From: CAYZUC01 sp964481705
GTDB taxonomy: Bacteria > Bacillota > Clostridia > Lachnospirales > Lachnospiraceae
Assembly: GCA_964481705.1 (NCBI GenBank)
Contig: CAYZUC010000094.1
Location: 1-10,843 of the forward strand
Direction: 5' to 3'
DNA: 10,843 nt
The translations under genes were made by a program, and so were the position numbers. Position 1 is the stretch's first letter, and the number at the start of each line of letters is the position of its first letter. Below, piece after piece: positions 1 through 7,134 of this stretch. The notes beneath the pieces are model-generated. The model made no database searches. It saw only the letters and a program-made list of their open reading frames with translations, and had not been told where the DNA came from.

Positions 1-108
1 TTAGACATAGTAGTCATTGCGCGTATGAATGCGAAACAAGTTAAAAAATGTGCTGAAATTGAAAGTGCATTACTACATTTAGGAAAACTCCACGGAATAT
101 TAAAATGA
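1..108 (+). CDS. rnpA: Ribonuclease P protein component, C-terminal part (5' end outside window)
   Basis: Frame 1 is open from the first base to a TGA at 106-108 and gives 35 residues beginning LDIVVIARMNAKQ and ending HLGKLHGILK. The segment 'DIVVIAR' followed by an amphipathic helix with 'ESALLHLGKL' matches the C-terminal strand and helix of RnpA, the small basic protein that helps the RNase P RNA bind and cleave the 5' leader of precursor tRNAs. Most of the protein, including its RNR signature, lies left of the window, so the call rests on the tail plus context: yidD and yidC follow directly, as in most Firmicutes. The stop codon overlaps the yidD start in an ATGA, which suggests translational coupling. 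The short visible fragment limits certainty, but the neighbours make it strong. Confidence 0.9.
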   Translation, partial: LDIVVIARMNAKQVKKCAEIESALLHLGKLHGILK

Positions 109-314
109 AAACTATATTTATTTGGATCATTCAGTTTTATAAGAAATTTATTTCTCCTATGAAATCTACAAAGTGCCCTTATATTCCATCCTGTTCTGAT
201 TACGGTTTGGAAGCAGTGAAGAAATATGGTGCATTAAAAGGAGGCTGCCTGGCAGCATGGAGAATTTTAAGATGCAATCCTTTTTCAAAAGGAGGATATG
301 ATCCAGTTCCTTAA
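105..314 (+). CDS. yidD: Membrane protein insertion efficiency factor YidD
   Basis: This 69-residue protein carries the YidD family hallmarks: an amphipathic/hydrophobic N-terminus (IFIWIIQFYKKFISP, residues 4-18), the PSCSDYGLEAVKKYGALKGG block (around 28-47), and the terminal RILRCNPFSKGGYDPVP. Cysteines 24, 30 and 57 are at the family's conserved places. YidD is a small protein on the inner face of the cytoplasmic membrane that assists insertion of proteins by the YidC/Sec route. Its mechanism is poorly understood. Length is normal for the family. The ATG overlaps the rnpA stop by four bases and only a weak GGA lies upstream (93-95), so translation is probably coupled to rnpA. yidC follows 32 bases downstream, in agreement with the role. 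Confidence 0.95.
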   Translation: MKTIFIWIIQFYKKFISPMKSTKCPYIPSCSDYGLEAVKKYGALKGGCLAAWRILRCNPFSKGGYDPVP

Positions 315-334
315 ATGTAACGTTAGCCAGAATT

Positions 335-339
335 GGAGG
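335..339 (+). promoter_or_regulatory. Ribosome binding site that fixes the TTG start of yidC
   Basis: GGAGG lies 7 bases before TTG at 347. No in-frame ATG is close by: the next methionine is residue 24, which would remove part of the hydrophobic N-terminus. The site therefore supports TTG as the true start. Confidence 0.8.
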
Positions 340-346
340 TTTAAGT

Positions 347-1639
347 TTGGAAATTTTATTAACGCAATATCAGGGTTCGATTTTGGGACCAATTGCTAAG
401 GTACTAGGAATTATCATGAATGGTATATTCAATATGCTCGATGCAATTGGAATTCCGAATATTGGACTAGCCATCATATTGTTCACAATTGTAATATATC
501 TTTTATTAATGCCACTTACCATCAAACAACAAAAGTTCTCGAAATTATCTGCTAAGATGAATCCAGAATTACAAGCGATTCAGGCGAAGTATAAAGGCAA
601 AAAAGATAATGAATCTATGGCAAAGCAGAATGAGGAAATGCAGACTATTTATAAGAAGTATGGTGTTTCCCCAACAGGAAGTTGTGTTCAATTAGTAATT
701 CAAATGCCGATTCTTTTTGCATTATATCGTGTTATTTATAGTATGCCGGCTTATGTAAAAGAATTTGGTAATACATTTAAAGTACTTGCAGATAGCATTA
801 TCTCACAAAATGGTTTGGAGTATATTAAAGGACTTGATAAGGCAAAGACATATACAAAGAATTTTGATTTAGATAAAACAAATGCTATTATTGATGTATT
901 AAATAACTTATCAACAAAAGAAATGACTGAGATTGCCGCGAAATTCAATTTAAATGATTTGACTTATCAAGGAAGTCTTATCTTATCCAAGTTGAATGAT
1001 AAAGGTGAAGTAGTACAAAGAGGTTTGATTGATACCTACAATAATTTTCTTGGGTTAAACATTGCAAATTCTCCTTCTTATATGATGAAAGAAGCAATTG
1101 CAAGCAAATCTTTTCTTATTGTTATAGCAGCATTGATGATTCCTGCACTCGCAGCATTAACACAATGGATTAATACATTGTTTATGCCACAGGCAGATAC
1201 CTCTAACTCTGATAATCCAATGGCTTCATCAATGAAAACGATGAATATAATGATGCCATTGATGTCTGCAGTATTTTGTTTTACACTTCCTGCAGGTATG
1301 GGACTTTACTGGATCGCCGGTGCAATTGTTCGTAGTATTCAACAAGTAGTTATAAATAAGCATATTGATAAGATGGATATCGATGCATTAATTGAAAAGA
1401 ATATGAAGAAAAATAATGCAAAGAGAGAAAAAATGGGATTACCTCCTCAATCATTAACATCAAATGCCAATGTAAATACAAAAAAGGTAAATACTCCTCA
1501 AAAGAGTCAGTTAAGCCAAAAAGAAAAAGATAAGGCAATTGAAGAAGCAACGAAGTATTATGAAAAGAATGCTAAACCGGGTAGTATTGCGGCAAAAGCA
1601 AATATGGTAAAACAATACAACGAGAAAAATCAAAAATAA
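347..1639 (+). CDS. yidC: Membrane protein insertase YidC/Oxa1 family, with enlarged loop
   Basis: This 430-residue protein starts at TTG. It inserts and folds membrane proteins, alone or with SecYEG. The Oxa1-type core is clear: a hydrophobic N-terminal segment (about 11-35), a TM with LFTIVIYLLLMPLTIKQQK (39-58), a charged cytoplasmic coiled hairpin (60-106), GSCVQLVIQMPILFALYRVIY (111-131), a TM at about 254-280, and a final pair within MMPLMSAVFCFTLPAGMGLYWIAGAIV (302-328). A Lys/Asn/Gln-rich basic tail (about 340-430) may touch ribosomes. No lipobox cysteine is seen. Two oddities stand out. The arginine normally found in the first core TM (as in Bacillus SpoIIIJ 'TLLIRLALLPL') aligns with Tyr51. 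The stretch between the QMPIL helix and the next TM (about 138-250) is roughly 80 residues longer than in SpoIIIJ. It sits between yidD and khpB in the usual order. Confidence 0.95.
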   Translation: MEILLTQYQGSILGPIAKVLGIIMNGIFNMLDAIGIPNIGLAIILFTIVIYLLLMPLTIKQQKFSKLSAKMNPELQAIQAKYKGKKDNESMAKQNEEMQTIYKKYGVSPTGSCVQLVIQMPILFALYRVIYSMPAYVKEFGNTFKVLADSIISQNGLEYIKGLDKAKTYTKNFDLDKTNAIIDVLNNLSTKEMTEIAAKFNLNDLTYQGSLILSKLNDKGEVVQRGLIDTYNNFLGLNIANSPSYMMKEAIASKSFLIVIAALMIPALAALTQWINTLFMPQADTSNSDNPMASSMKTMNIMMPLMSAVFCFTLPAGMGLYWIAGAIVRSIQQVVINKHIDKMDIDALIEKNMKKNNAKREKMGLPPQSLTSNANVNTKKVNTPQKSQLSQKEKDKAIEEATKYYEKNAKPGSIAAKANMVKQYNEKNQK

Positions 1640-1656
1640 TCAGGAGGGGATACGCT

Positions 1657-2400
1657 ATGGATTATATTGAATTTACTGGAAAGACAGTTGACGATGCAAT
1701 TACAGAAGCATGTCAGGAGTTTACGATTACAAGTGATAGATTAGATTATGAAATTATTGAAAAAGGTACTTCAGGATTTCTTGGATTCAATTCTAAGAAC
1801 GCTGTTATTCGTGCACGTGTAAAAGAAGAATGTATAGAAGAGAATGATGTTCTGTCAAATAACAAGGATAAGGTTCCTTCTACAGCAAAGAAAGAAGAAG
1901 TGAAAGAAGCAAATCAGAAGAAATATGTTACAAGTGAAGAAAGTAACGAGATATGTAAAAAAGTAGAAGTTTTCTTGGATGATGTATTTAAGGCAATGAA
2001 TATGGAAGTTATTGTGAAGGCTACATACGATCAAGAGGAATCCACAATCGATGTAGAATTATCAGGAGCAGAGATGGGAGTATTAATTGGTAAGAGAGGT
2101 CAGACTCTTGATTCCCTTCAATACCTTGTAAGTCTTGTAGTAAATAAAAAGAGTGCAGAATACATTCGAGTAAAAGTAGATACTGAGAATTACAGACAGA
2201 GAAGAAAAGAAACACTTGAAAATCTTGCGAAGAATTTATCCTATAAGGTAAAAAGAACCAAACGTCCCGTATCTTTAGAACCTATGAATCCTTACGAGAG
2301 AAGAATTATTCACTCAGCTCTTCAAGGTGATCATTACGTAACGACTCATAGTGAGGGTGAGGAACCATTTAGAAGAGTTGTTATTACTTTAAAAAAATAG
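1657..2400 (+). CDS. khpB: RNA-binding protein KhpB (Jag/EloR)
   Basis: The 247-residue protein has the three parts of Jag/KhpB. The Jag-N domain is at about 1-56 (EFTGKTVDDAITEA, then KGTSGFLGF). An acidic/basic linker spans about 57-95. A KH domain with the GxxG loop GKRG (145-148) spans about 105-175. An R3H domain (about 180-247) includes NPYERRIIHSAL with the R-x3-H pair Arg215/His219. In streptococci and other Firmicutes KhpB pairs with KhpA, binds many small RNAs and mRNA ends, and affects cell elongation and division. That role is inferred here from family membership. A strong AGGAGGGG (1642-1649) lies 7 bases before the ATG, and the gene follows yidC by 17 bases, so the two are cotranscribed. 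A hairpin terminator follows directly. Confidence 0.93.
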   Translation: MDYIEFTGKTVDDAITEACQEFTITSDRLDYEIIEKGTSGFLGFNSKNAVIRARVKEECIEENDVLSNNKDKVPSTAKKEEVKEANQKKYVTSEESNEICKKVEVFLDDVFKAMNMEVIVKATYDQEESTIDVELSGAEMGVLIGKRGQTLDSLQYLVSLVVNKKSAEYIRVKVDTENYRQRRKETLENLAKNLSYKVKRTKRPVSLEPMNPYERRIIHSALQGDHYVTTHSEGEEPFRRVVITLKK

Positions 2401-2409
2401 TATGATATA

Positions 2410-2438
2410 AATTAGGAGCCTGATAGGCTCCTAATTTT
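2410..2438 (+). terminator. Rho-independent terminator after khpB
   Basis: A perfect 11-bp stem (AATTAGGAGCC at 2410-2420 with GGCTCCTAATT at 2426-2436) encloses the 5-base loop TGATA and ends in TTTT. The T run is short, so termination may be partial. It closes the rnpA-yidD-yidC-khpB unit. Being palindromic it could also act on the other strand, but no gene faces it. Confidence 0.8.
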
Positions 2439-2487
2439 AAAATAAATGGAATGACCAAAAGAAATAAGAATGATTATTTCACACGGC

Positions 2488-2511
2488 AACTTTGTGCTTG
2501 CGCCCAAAGTT
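2488..2511 (+). promoter_or_regulatory. Hairpin in the leader region of mnmE
   Basis: AACTTTG (2488-2494) pairs with CAAAGTT (2505-2511). After one T/C mismatch, GC pairs with GC around the 4-base loop TTGC. No T run follows, so it is not an intrinsic terminator. It lies 30 bases before the mnmE start, between the khpB terminator and the mnmE ribosome binding site. The rest of the 2437-2541 gap shows no convincing promoter boxes. The role is unknown. Confidence 0.45.
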
Positions 2512-2541
2512 TACGGTGTATTAGTAAGAATGAGGATAAGT

Positions 2542-3921
2542 ATGAAATCAGAAGAAACAATTGCTGCGATTGCAACTGCCATGAGCAATTCCGGAATCGG
2601 AATCATTCGTGTAAGTGGTGATCATGCAATTCCTATTGTGAATCGAATCTATCAGTCAAAATCGGGAAGTAAAAATTTAGAGAATGTTGAAAGCCATACG
2701 ATACATTATGGTTTTATTATGGATGGGGAAGAAATCATTGATGAAGTTTTAATCATGATTATGAAAGGTCCTCATAGTTTTACTGCGGAAGACACAGTTG
2801 AGATTAATTGTCATGGCGGTGTCCTTGTAATGAAAAAAATACTGGAGACAGTAATAAAATATGGAGCAAGATGTGCAGAACCGGGAGAATTCACAAAACG
2901 TGCATTTTTAAATGGTAGAATTGATTTGTCAAAGGCTGAGGCTGTCATAGATATTATAAATTCAAAGAATGAGTTTGCTCTTCATAACTCTATCAATCAG
3001 ATGAGAGGAAATATATCCGAAAGGATAAGTGATATACGAAATAAAATACTCTATGAAATCGCATATATAGAATCGGCTCTTGATGATCCGGAGCATTATG
3101 ATTTATCTGATTATCCAAGTAGTTTACGAGATAAGATAATGGTACTACAAAATGATTTGAAGAGAATTATGGAGAATTATAAGGATGGAAAGATATTAAA
3201 AGAAGGAATAAAGACAGTTATTGTTGGAAAACCAAATGCGGGAAAGTCCTCTCTTATGAATATTCTGGTGGGAGAAGAAAAGGCGATTGTCACAGAAATT
3301 GAAGGTACGACAAGAGATGCGATAGAAGAAACAATTAATCTTGGTGATATATCTTTAAATATTATTGATACCGCAGGAATTCGCTCAACGGAAGATATCA
3401 TTGAAAAAATCGGAGTCAGCAAGGCAAAGAAGTATGCAATTGATGCAGACTTGATTATTTATGTGGTAGATTCATCGAAAGATCTGGATGAGAACGACAA
3501 TGAAATCATTGATATGATTCAGAATAAGAATACTATTGTTTTATTAAACAAGTCGGATTTGATTATGAAAATTGAGAAAGATGAGATTAGAGCTCGGATA
3601 GACAAACCAGTGATAGAGATTTCTGCAAAAGAGAATCAAGGTATCGACGAATTAAAGAGTACAATAGTCGAGATGTTTTTTCATAATCAAGTAAGGATAA
3701 ATGATGAGATTTATATTACCAATGTACGTCAAATGGAATCGATTCAAAATGCATCATCTAGTCTTACTATGGTTCTTGACAGTATTGAGAATCAAATGCC
3801 GGAAGATTTCTTCTCTATTGATTTGATGAATGCTTACCAGTCTTTAGGAAATGTACTGGGTGAAGAGGTAGGGGAAGATCTTGTAAATGAGATTTTTAGT
3901 AAGTTTTGTATGGGAAAATAG
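2542..3921 (+). CDS. mnmE: tRNA modification GTPase MnmE (TrmE)
   Basis: This 459-residue protein works with MnmG to form the 5-carboxymethylaminomethyl (or aminomethyl) group on wobble U34 of certain tRNAs. The N-terminal folate-binding domain starts ETIAAIATAMSNSGIGIIRVSG and contains DTVEINCHGG and EPGEFTKRAFLNGRIDLSKAEA. The inserted GTPase domain has the P-loop GKPNAGKSS (229-237), the switch GTTRD, DTAGIR (G3) and NKSD (G4). The C-terminus ends FCMGK, with Cys456 at the place of the catalytic-region cysteine of the usual CIGK tail. The reading frame is open from 2470, but ATG 2542 is chosen because GAGG (2532-2535) sits six bases upstream and the protein then begins exactly where the family does. 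The extra 24 codons would translate the leader hairpin. It heads the mnmE-mnmG-rsmG operon. Confidence 0.96.
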   Translation: MKSEETIAAIATAMSNSGIGIIRVSGDHAIPIVNRIYQSKSGSKNLENVESHTIHYGFIMDGEEIIDEVLIMIMKGPHSFTAEDTVEINCHGGVLVMKKILETVIKYGARCAEPGEFTKRAFLNGRIDLSKAEAVIDIINSKNEFALHNSINQMRGNISERISDIRNKILYEIAYIESALDDPEHYDLSDYPSSLRDKIMVLQNDLKRIMENYKDGKILKEGIKTVIVGKPNAGKSSLMNILVGEEKAIVTEIEGTTRDAIEETINLGDISLNIIDTAGIRSTEDIIEKIGVSKAKKYAIDADLIIYVVDSSKDLDENDNEIIDMIQNKNTIVLLNKSDLIMKIEKDEIRARIDKPVIEISAKENQGIDELKSTIVEMFFHNQVRINDEIYITNVRQMESIQNASSSLTMVLDSIENQMPEDFFSIDLMNAYQSLGNVLGEEVGEDLVNEIFSKFCMGK

Positions 3922-3940
3922 TTAGTGAAAGTACACAGAT

Positions 3941-3945
3941 AGGAG
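3941..3945 (+). promoter_or_regulatory. Ribosome binding site supporting the GTG start of mnmG
   Basis: AGGAG lies five bases before GTG 3951. Starting there gives MEENYDVVVVGAGHAG, the normal N-terminus of the family. The longer reading from TTG 3906 would add 15 unconserved residues and overlap mnmE by 16 bases. Confidence 0.7.
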
Positions 3946-3950
3946 CAGAA

Positions 3951-5828
3951 GTGGAAGAGAATTATGATGTAGTGGTAGTTGGTGCCGGACATGCGGGATG
4001 TGAGGCTGCATTGGCTTGTGCCAGACTGGGATTGAAGACTATAGTTTTTACGGTAAGTGTGAATAGTATTGCTTTGATGCCATGTAATCCAAATGTGGGA
4101 GGAAGTTCAAAAGGACATTTGGTCAGAGAATTGGATGCTCTTGGCGGAGAAATGGGAAAGAATATCGATCGTACCTTTATTCAATCAAAGATGTTAAATG
4201 AATCAAAGGGACCTGCGGTTCATTCCTTACGAGCACAGGCAGATAAAGCAGAGTATACAAGAAGTATGAGAATGGTTCTTGAGAATCAGGATAATCTGGA
4301 TGTTAAACAAGCAGAGGTTACTGAGATACTGGAAAAAAATGGAAAAGTAACTGGTGTTAAGATTTACACCGGTATTGTGTATCATGCAAAGGCAGTTGTG
4401 TTATGTACTGGTGTTTACTTAAGAGCTAGATGTTTATGTGGTGAGGCTATTACTCATACAGGTCCAAATGGATTACAGGCTGCAAATTATCTAACAGATT
4501 CTTTAAAGAGTATTGGAATCGAGATGCAAAGATTTAAAACAGGAACACCAGCTCGTATGGATATGAGAACTATAGATTTTAGTAAAATGGAGGAGCAAAA
4601 AGGTGACGAAAGAATCGTACCCTTTTCTTTCTCCACGGATCCAGAATCAATACAAAAGGATCAGGTATCCTGTTACTTAACATATACTAATGAAGAGACT
4701 CATAAAATCATTCGTGCCAATCTAGATCGTTCGCCTATTTATGCAGGAGTAATAAAAGGAACCGGCCCAAGATATTGTCCTTCTATAGAAGATAAAGTTG
4801 TTAAATTTGCAGATAAGGATAGACACCAGGTTTTTTTAGAGCCGGAAGGTCTTTCTACAAATGAATGGTATGTAGGAGGAATGTCGAGTTCTCTACCAGA
4901 GGATGTTCAACTGCAAATGTATCGAACAGTTCCTGGTTTAGAAAATTGCAAAATTATTCGTAATGCATATGCAATTGAATACGATTGTATCAAAGCAAAG
5001 CAACTAAAGGAATCCTTAGAATTCAAAAACATCGAAGGATTATTTAGTGGTGGACAATTTAATGGAAGTTCTGGATATGAAGAAGCAGCGGCACAGGGTT
5101 TAATTGCTGGTATCAATGCAGCTATGAAGATTCTGGAAAAGGAACCATTGATTATTGATCGATCCGAAGGATATATCGGAGTATTAATTGATGACTTAGT
5201 TACAAAGGAAAGTCTGGAACCATATCGTATGATGACAAGTAGAGCTGAGTATCGTTTATTATTACGACAAGATAATGCAGATATTCGTTTACGTGAAAAG
5301 GGATATCGTGTGGGATTAATTTCAGAAGAACAACATGAGCAGTTACTTACAAAAATTAAAAGTATTGAAGAAGAAATAGAACGACTTGAGAAATTTCACG
5401 TGGGCGCTAATAAGAAGATACAGGATTTTTTAAGTAAAATCAATTCTACTCCTCTAAAGGCTTCTACTTCTTTAGCGGAGTTAATACGAAGACCGGAATT
5501 AGATTATAAGTTAATAGAAGAGATTGATCCGGAAAGACCTGAGTTAAGTGATGAAGTAATAGAACAAGTTAATATTAATATCAAGTATGATGGATATATA
5601 AAAAGACAAATTCATCAAGTAGAACAGTTTAAGAAAATAGAGAACAAAAAATTACCAGAGAAGTTTGATTATACTATTATCAAAGGATTAAGAAAAGAAG
5701 CAGCACAGAAACTTACTAATTATCAACCATCTTCCATCGGTCAAGCATCCAGAATATCTGGTGTTTCGCCGGCAGATATTTCTGTATTACTCGTTTATAT
5801 GGAGCAAATGAGGTCAAATGAAAAATAG
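3951..5828 (+). CDS. mnmG: tRNA uridine-5-carboxymethylaminomethyl modification enzyme MnmG (GidA)
   Basis: From GTG 3951 this is a 625-residue FAD protein, the usual MnmG length. It forms a complex with MnmE that uses FAD, NADH, a methylene-folate donor and glycine or ammonium to modify U34. The dinucleotide-binding motif GAGHAG is at 11-16. The PCNPNVGG-SSKGHLVREL block carries Cys45, and RYCPSIEDKV carries Cys276; these match the two conserved cysteines of the family (47 and 277 in E. coli numbering). GGQFNGSSGYEEAAAQGLIAG closes the FAD domain. The C-terminal helical domain ends with SRISGVSPADISVLLVYM, the region that contacts MnmE. The gene follows mnmE by 29 bases, or overlaps it if the TTG at 3906 is used, and overlaps rsmG by 11, so the three are one transcription unit. 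Confidence 0.96.
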   Translation: MEENYDVVVVGAGHAGCEAALACARLGLKTIVFTVSVNSIALMPCNPNVGGSSKGHLVRELDALGGEMGKNIDRTFIQSKMLNESKGPAVHSLRAQADKAEYTRSMRMVLENQDNLDVKQAEVTEILEKNGKVTGVKIYTGIVYHAKAVVLCTGVYLRARCLCGEAITHTGPNGLQAANYLTDSLKSIGIEMQRFKTGTPARMDMRTIDFSKMEEQKGDERIVPFSFSTDPESIQKDQVSCYLTYTNEETHKIIRANLDRSPIYAGVIKGTGPRYCPSIEDKVVKFADKDRHQVFLEPEGLSTNEWYVGGMSSSLPEDVQLQMYRTVPGLENCKIIRNAYAIEYDCIKAKQLKESLEFKNIEGLFSGGQFNGSSGYEEAAAQGLIAGINAAMKILEKEPLIIDRSEGYIGVLIDDLVTKESLEPYRMMTSRAEYRLLLRQDNADIRLREKGYRVGLISEEQHEQLLTKIKSIEEEIERLEKFHVGANKKIQDFLSKINSTPLKASTSLAELIRRPELDYKLIEEIDPERPELSDEVIEQVNINIKYDGYIKRQIHQVEQFKKIENKKLPEKFDYTIIKGLRKEAAQKLTNYQPSSIGQASRISGVSPADISVLLVYMEQMRSNEK

Positions 5829-6537
5829 AAAAGACGAACTAATAAGTGGTCTGGAAAGTATTGAATTATCCTTATCAGATCATCAAATAGAACAATTTCT
5901 ATCCTATTATGATTTATTAATAGAATGGAATGAGAAAATCAACCTTACAGCCATTACAGAATTTCATGATGTGGTGTATAAACATTTTATAGATAGTCTA
6001 TGCATAAAAAGTATTATTGATATGACTTCAATCGAATCTATGATAGACGTTGGAACAGGGGCCGGATTTCCAGGGATTCCTATAAAAATACTTTATCCTG
6101 ATATAAAGATAACATTAATGGATTCCCTAAAGAAAAGACTATCTTTTCTGGATATTGTTATAGCTAATCTTTCTCTTTCAAATATTTTTACAACACATGG
6201 AAGAGCAGAAGATTTAGGACATCATAAAGATTATCGAGAAAACTACGATCTATGTGTTTCACGTGCTGTTGCTAACTTATCTACTTTGACAGAATTATGT
6301 ATTCCATTTGTAAGAACTGGAGGATATTTCATATCCTATAAGTCAGAGAAAGCAAATGAAGAACTGGATACTGCTAAGAAGTCAATTTATCTGACTGGTG
6401 GAAAGATTAATCAAGTACAAGATTTTGTTTTACCAAATACGGATATGAAACGGTGTTTTATTGTGATTCAAAAAGAAACAAATACTTCAAGTAAATATCC
6501 ACGTAAAGCTGGAGTACCACAGAAAAATCCTTTATAG
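5818..6537 (+). CDS. rsmG: 16S rRNA (guanine-527-N7)-methyltransferase RsmG (GidB)
   Basis: The 239-residue protein has the RsmG layout. A helical N-terminal part contains YYDLLIEWNEKINLTAIT (30-47) and YKHFIDSL. The SAM-binding motif VGTGAGFPGIPIKI is at 78-91. LMDSLKKRLSFLD follows, then CVSRAVANL (147-154) and GGYFISYKS (168-176). The C-terminus KYPRKAGVPQKNPL is typical of the family. The enzyme methylates N7 of G527 in 16S rRNA using S-adenosylmethionine; loss of it gives low-level streptomycin resistance in several bacteria. The ATG lies inside the end of mnmG, with GAGG (5810-5813) four bases upstream, so translation is probably coupled to mnmG. The next gene starts 44 bases later with no terminator seen between. 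Confidence 0.95.
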   Translation: MKNRKDELISGLESIELSLSDHQIEQFLSYYDLLIEWNEKINLTAITEFHDVVYKHFIDSLCIKSIIDMTSIESMIDVGTGAGFPGIPIKILYPDIKITLMDSLKKRLSFLDIVIANLSLSNIFTTHGRAEDLGHHKDYRENYDLCVSRAVANLSTLTELCIPFVRTGGYFISYKSEKANEELDTAKKSIYLTGGKINQVQDFVLPNTDMKRCFIVIQKETNTSSKYPRKAGVPQKNPL

Positions 6538-6581
6538 ATTCGTAATGGTTCTTGATGTTATTTCATGAAAGGATGAAGATT

Positions 6582-7067
6582 ATGATTAATGATAAGTATC
6601 CTGAGGTTAAATCTTATAAGTTGATTAAGAGTATGATAGACCAAAATAAAGATATTGAAAGAAGTATTGAATTACAATTACGAGAATACGAATTAGAAAT
6701 AGAAACAATACAAAGAGAAATAGAAGCGAATAGAATAGAAAGAGAAGATTACGATATCTTTTCTCCAAGATCAGAAAAGAAAGAAAGTAATAGTAATGAT
6801 ATAGATAAAGGCAAGCTGACTGAACTAAGAAAAGATAAAGAATTGAAAAGACATGAATTGAAAAAAGTACAAAAACAAAATGAGGATTTAAATTATGTAT
6901 TAGAAACATTATCTATAAAAGAAAATGAAAGTAAGTCTGAGAATCAAAGTGTTTCTTTGAAAGATCAGATAGAGTTCTGTATTTCTATTATTGATATGGA
7001 TCCACAAAGAGTAAAAACAGAACTGGAGAAGATTTTGAACAATGTTCCACGTGAAACATTGTCATGA
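6582..7067 (+). CDS. Uncharacterised coiled-coil protein in the rsmG-parA interval
   Basis: I do not recognise this 161-residue protein with certainty. ATG 6582 is chosen because AAAGGA (6568-6573) lies eight bases upstream; in-frame starts at 6552 (TTG), 6555 and 6573 are less well placed. It has no signal peptide or membrane segment. Residues about 14-52 and 75-112 are Lys/Glu/Ile/Leu-rich and read as long coiled-coil helices, separated by a polar serine/asparagine-rich break. A last amphipathic segment has LKDQIEFCISIIDMDPQRVK and ends NVPRETLS. The coiled coil plus final helix vaguely recalls the sensor region of DegS-type histidine kinases, but no kinase domain is present, so this is only a hint. 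It occupies the place held by noc in Bacillus but has no helix-turn-helix or ParB-like motif. Its codons for NVPRET contain a parS site. Confidence 0.75.
   Translation: MINDKYPEVKSYKLIKSMIDQNKDIERSIELQLREYELEIETIQREIEANRIEREDYDIFSPRSEKKESNSNDIDKGKLTELRKDKELKRHELKKVQKQNEDLNYVLETLSIKENESKSENQSVSLKDQIEFCISIIDMDPQRVKTELEKILNNVPRETLS
7043..7058 (+). promoter_or_regulatory. parS site 1 (ParB-binding centromere), inside the coiled-coil gene
   Basis: TGTTCCACGTGAAACA matches the Bacillus parS consensus TGTTNCACGTGAAACA at every defined base. It is the end of the upstream coding sequence, encoding V-P-R-E-T in frame. It lies about 230 bases before parA, whose partner ParB is encoded next. Confidence 0.92.
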
Positions 7068-7091
7068 GAATTGATAGCAAACACAACATAT

Positions 7092-7107
7092 TGTTTCACG
7101 TGAAACA
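7092..7107 (+). promoter_or_regulatory. parS site 2, perfect palindrome
   Basis: TGTTTCACGTGAAACA is a perfect 16-base palindrome and the canonical parS sequence. It is intergenic, 49 bases after site 1. Flanking bases extend the symmetry slightly (ATTGTTTCACGTGAAACATT with one break). Confidence 0.95.
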
Positions 7108-7134
7108 TTAAACGCTATTTTTTGTGGTTAAAAC

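Noticed and set aside
2470..2541. 24-residue N-terminal extension of MnmE from ATG 2470
   Set aside because: There is no good ribosome binding site, the residues do not look like the family, and the stretch contains a leader hairpin. ATG 2542 has GAGG at correct spacing.
3906..3950. TTG 3906 as mnmG start overlapping mnmE
   Set aside because: The added 15 residues precede the normal N-terminus, and GTG 3951 has its own AGGAG. Internal coupling from mnmE cannot be fully excluded.
5393..5408. TTTCACGTG core in mnmG resembling parS
   Set aside because: Only 9 of 16 positions match, and neither end fits the palindrome.
6255..6270. parS-like sequence in rsmG (TGTTTCACGTG, then mismatches)
   Set aside because: The left half and core match, but the last five bases do not. 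The codons encode the conserved VSRAV motif of RsmG, which explains the resemblance.
6625..6909. Minus-strand open frames such as the Phe/Leu/Tyr-rich one opposite the coiled-coil gene
   Set aside because: Their composition is the complement of A-rich Lys/Glu codons, they have no ribosome binding site or known motif, and they lie entirely inside a supported gene. The same applies to the other minus-strand frames.
7108..7134. Terminator formed by parS 2 plus the following T run
   Set aside because: About ten bases separate the palindrome from the six Ts, so it does not fit an intrinsic terminator. The palindrome is fully explained as parS.
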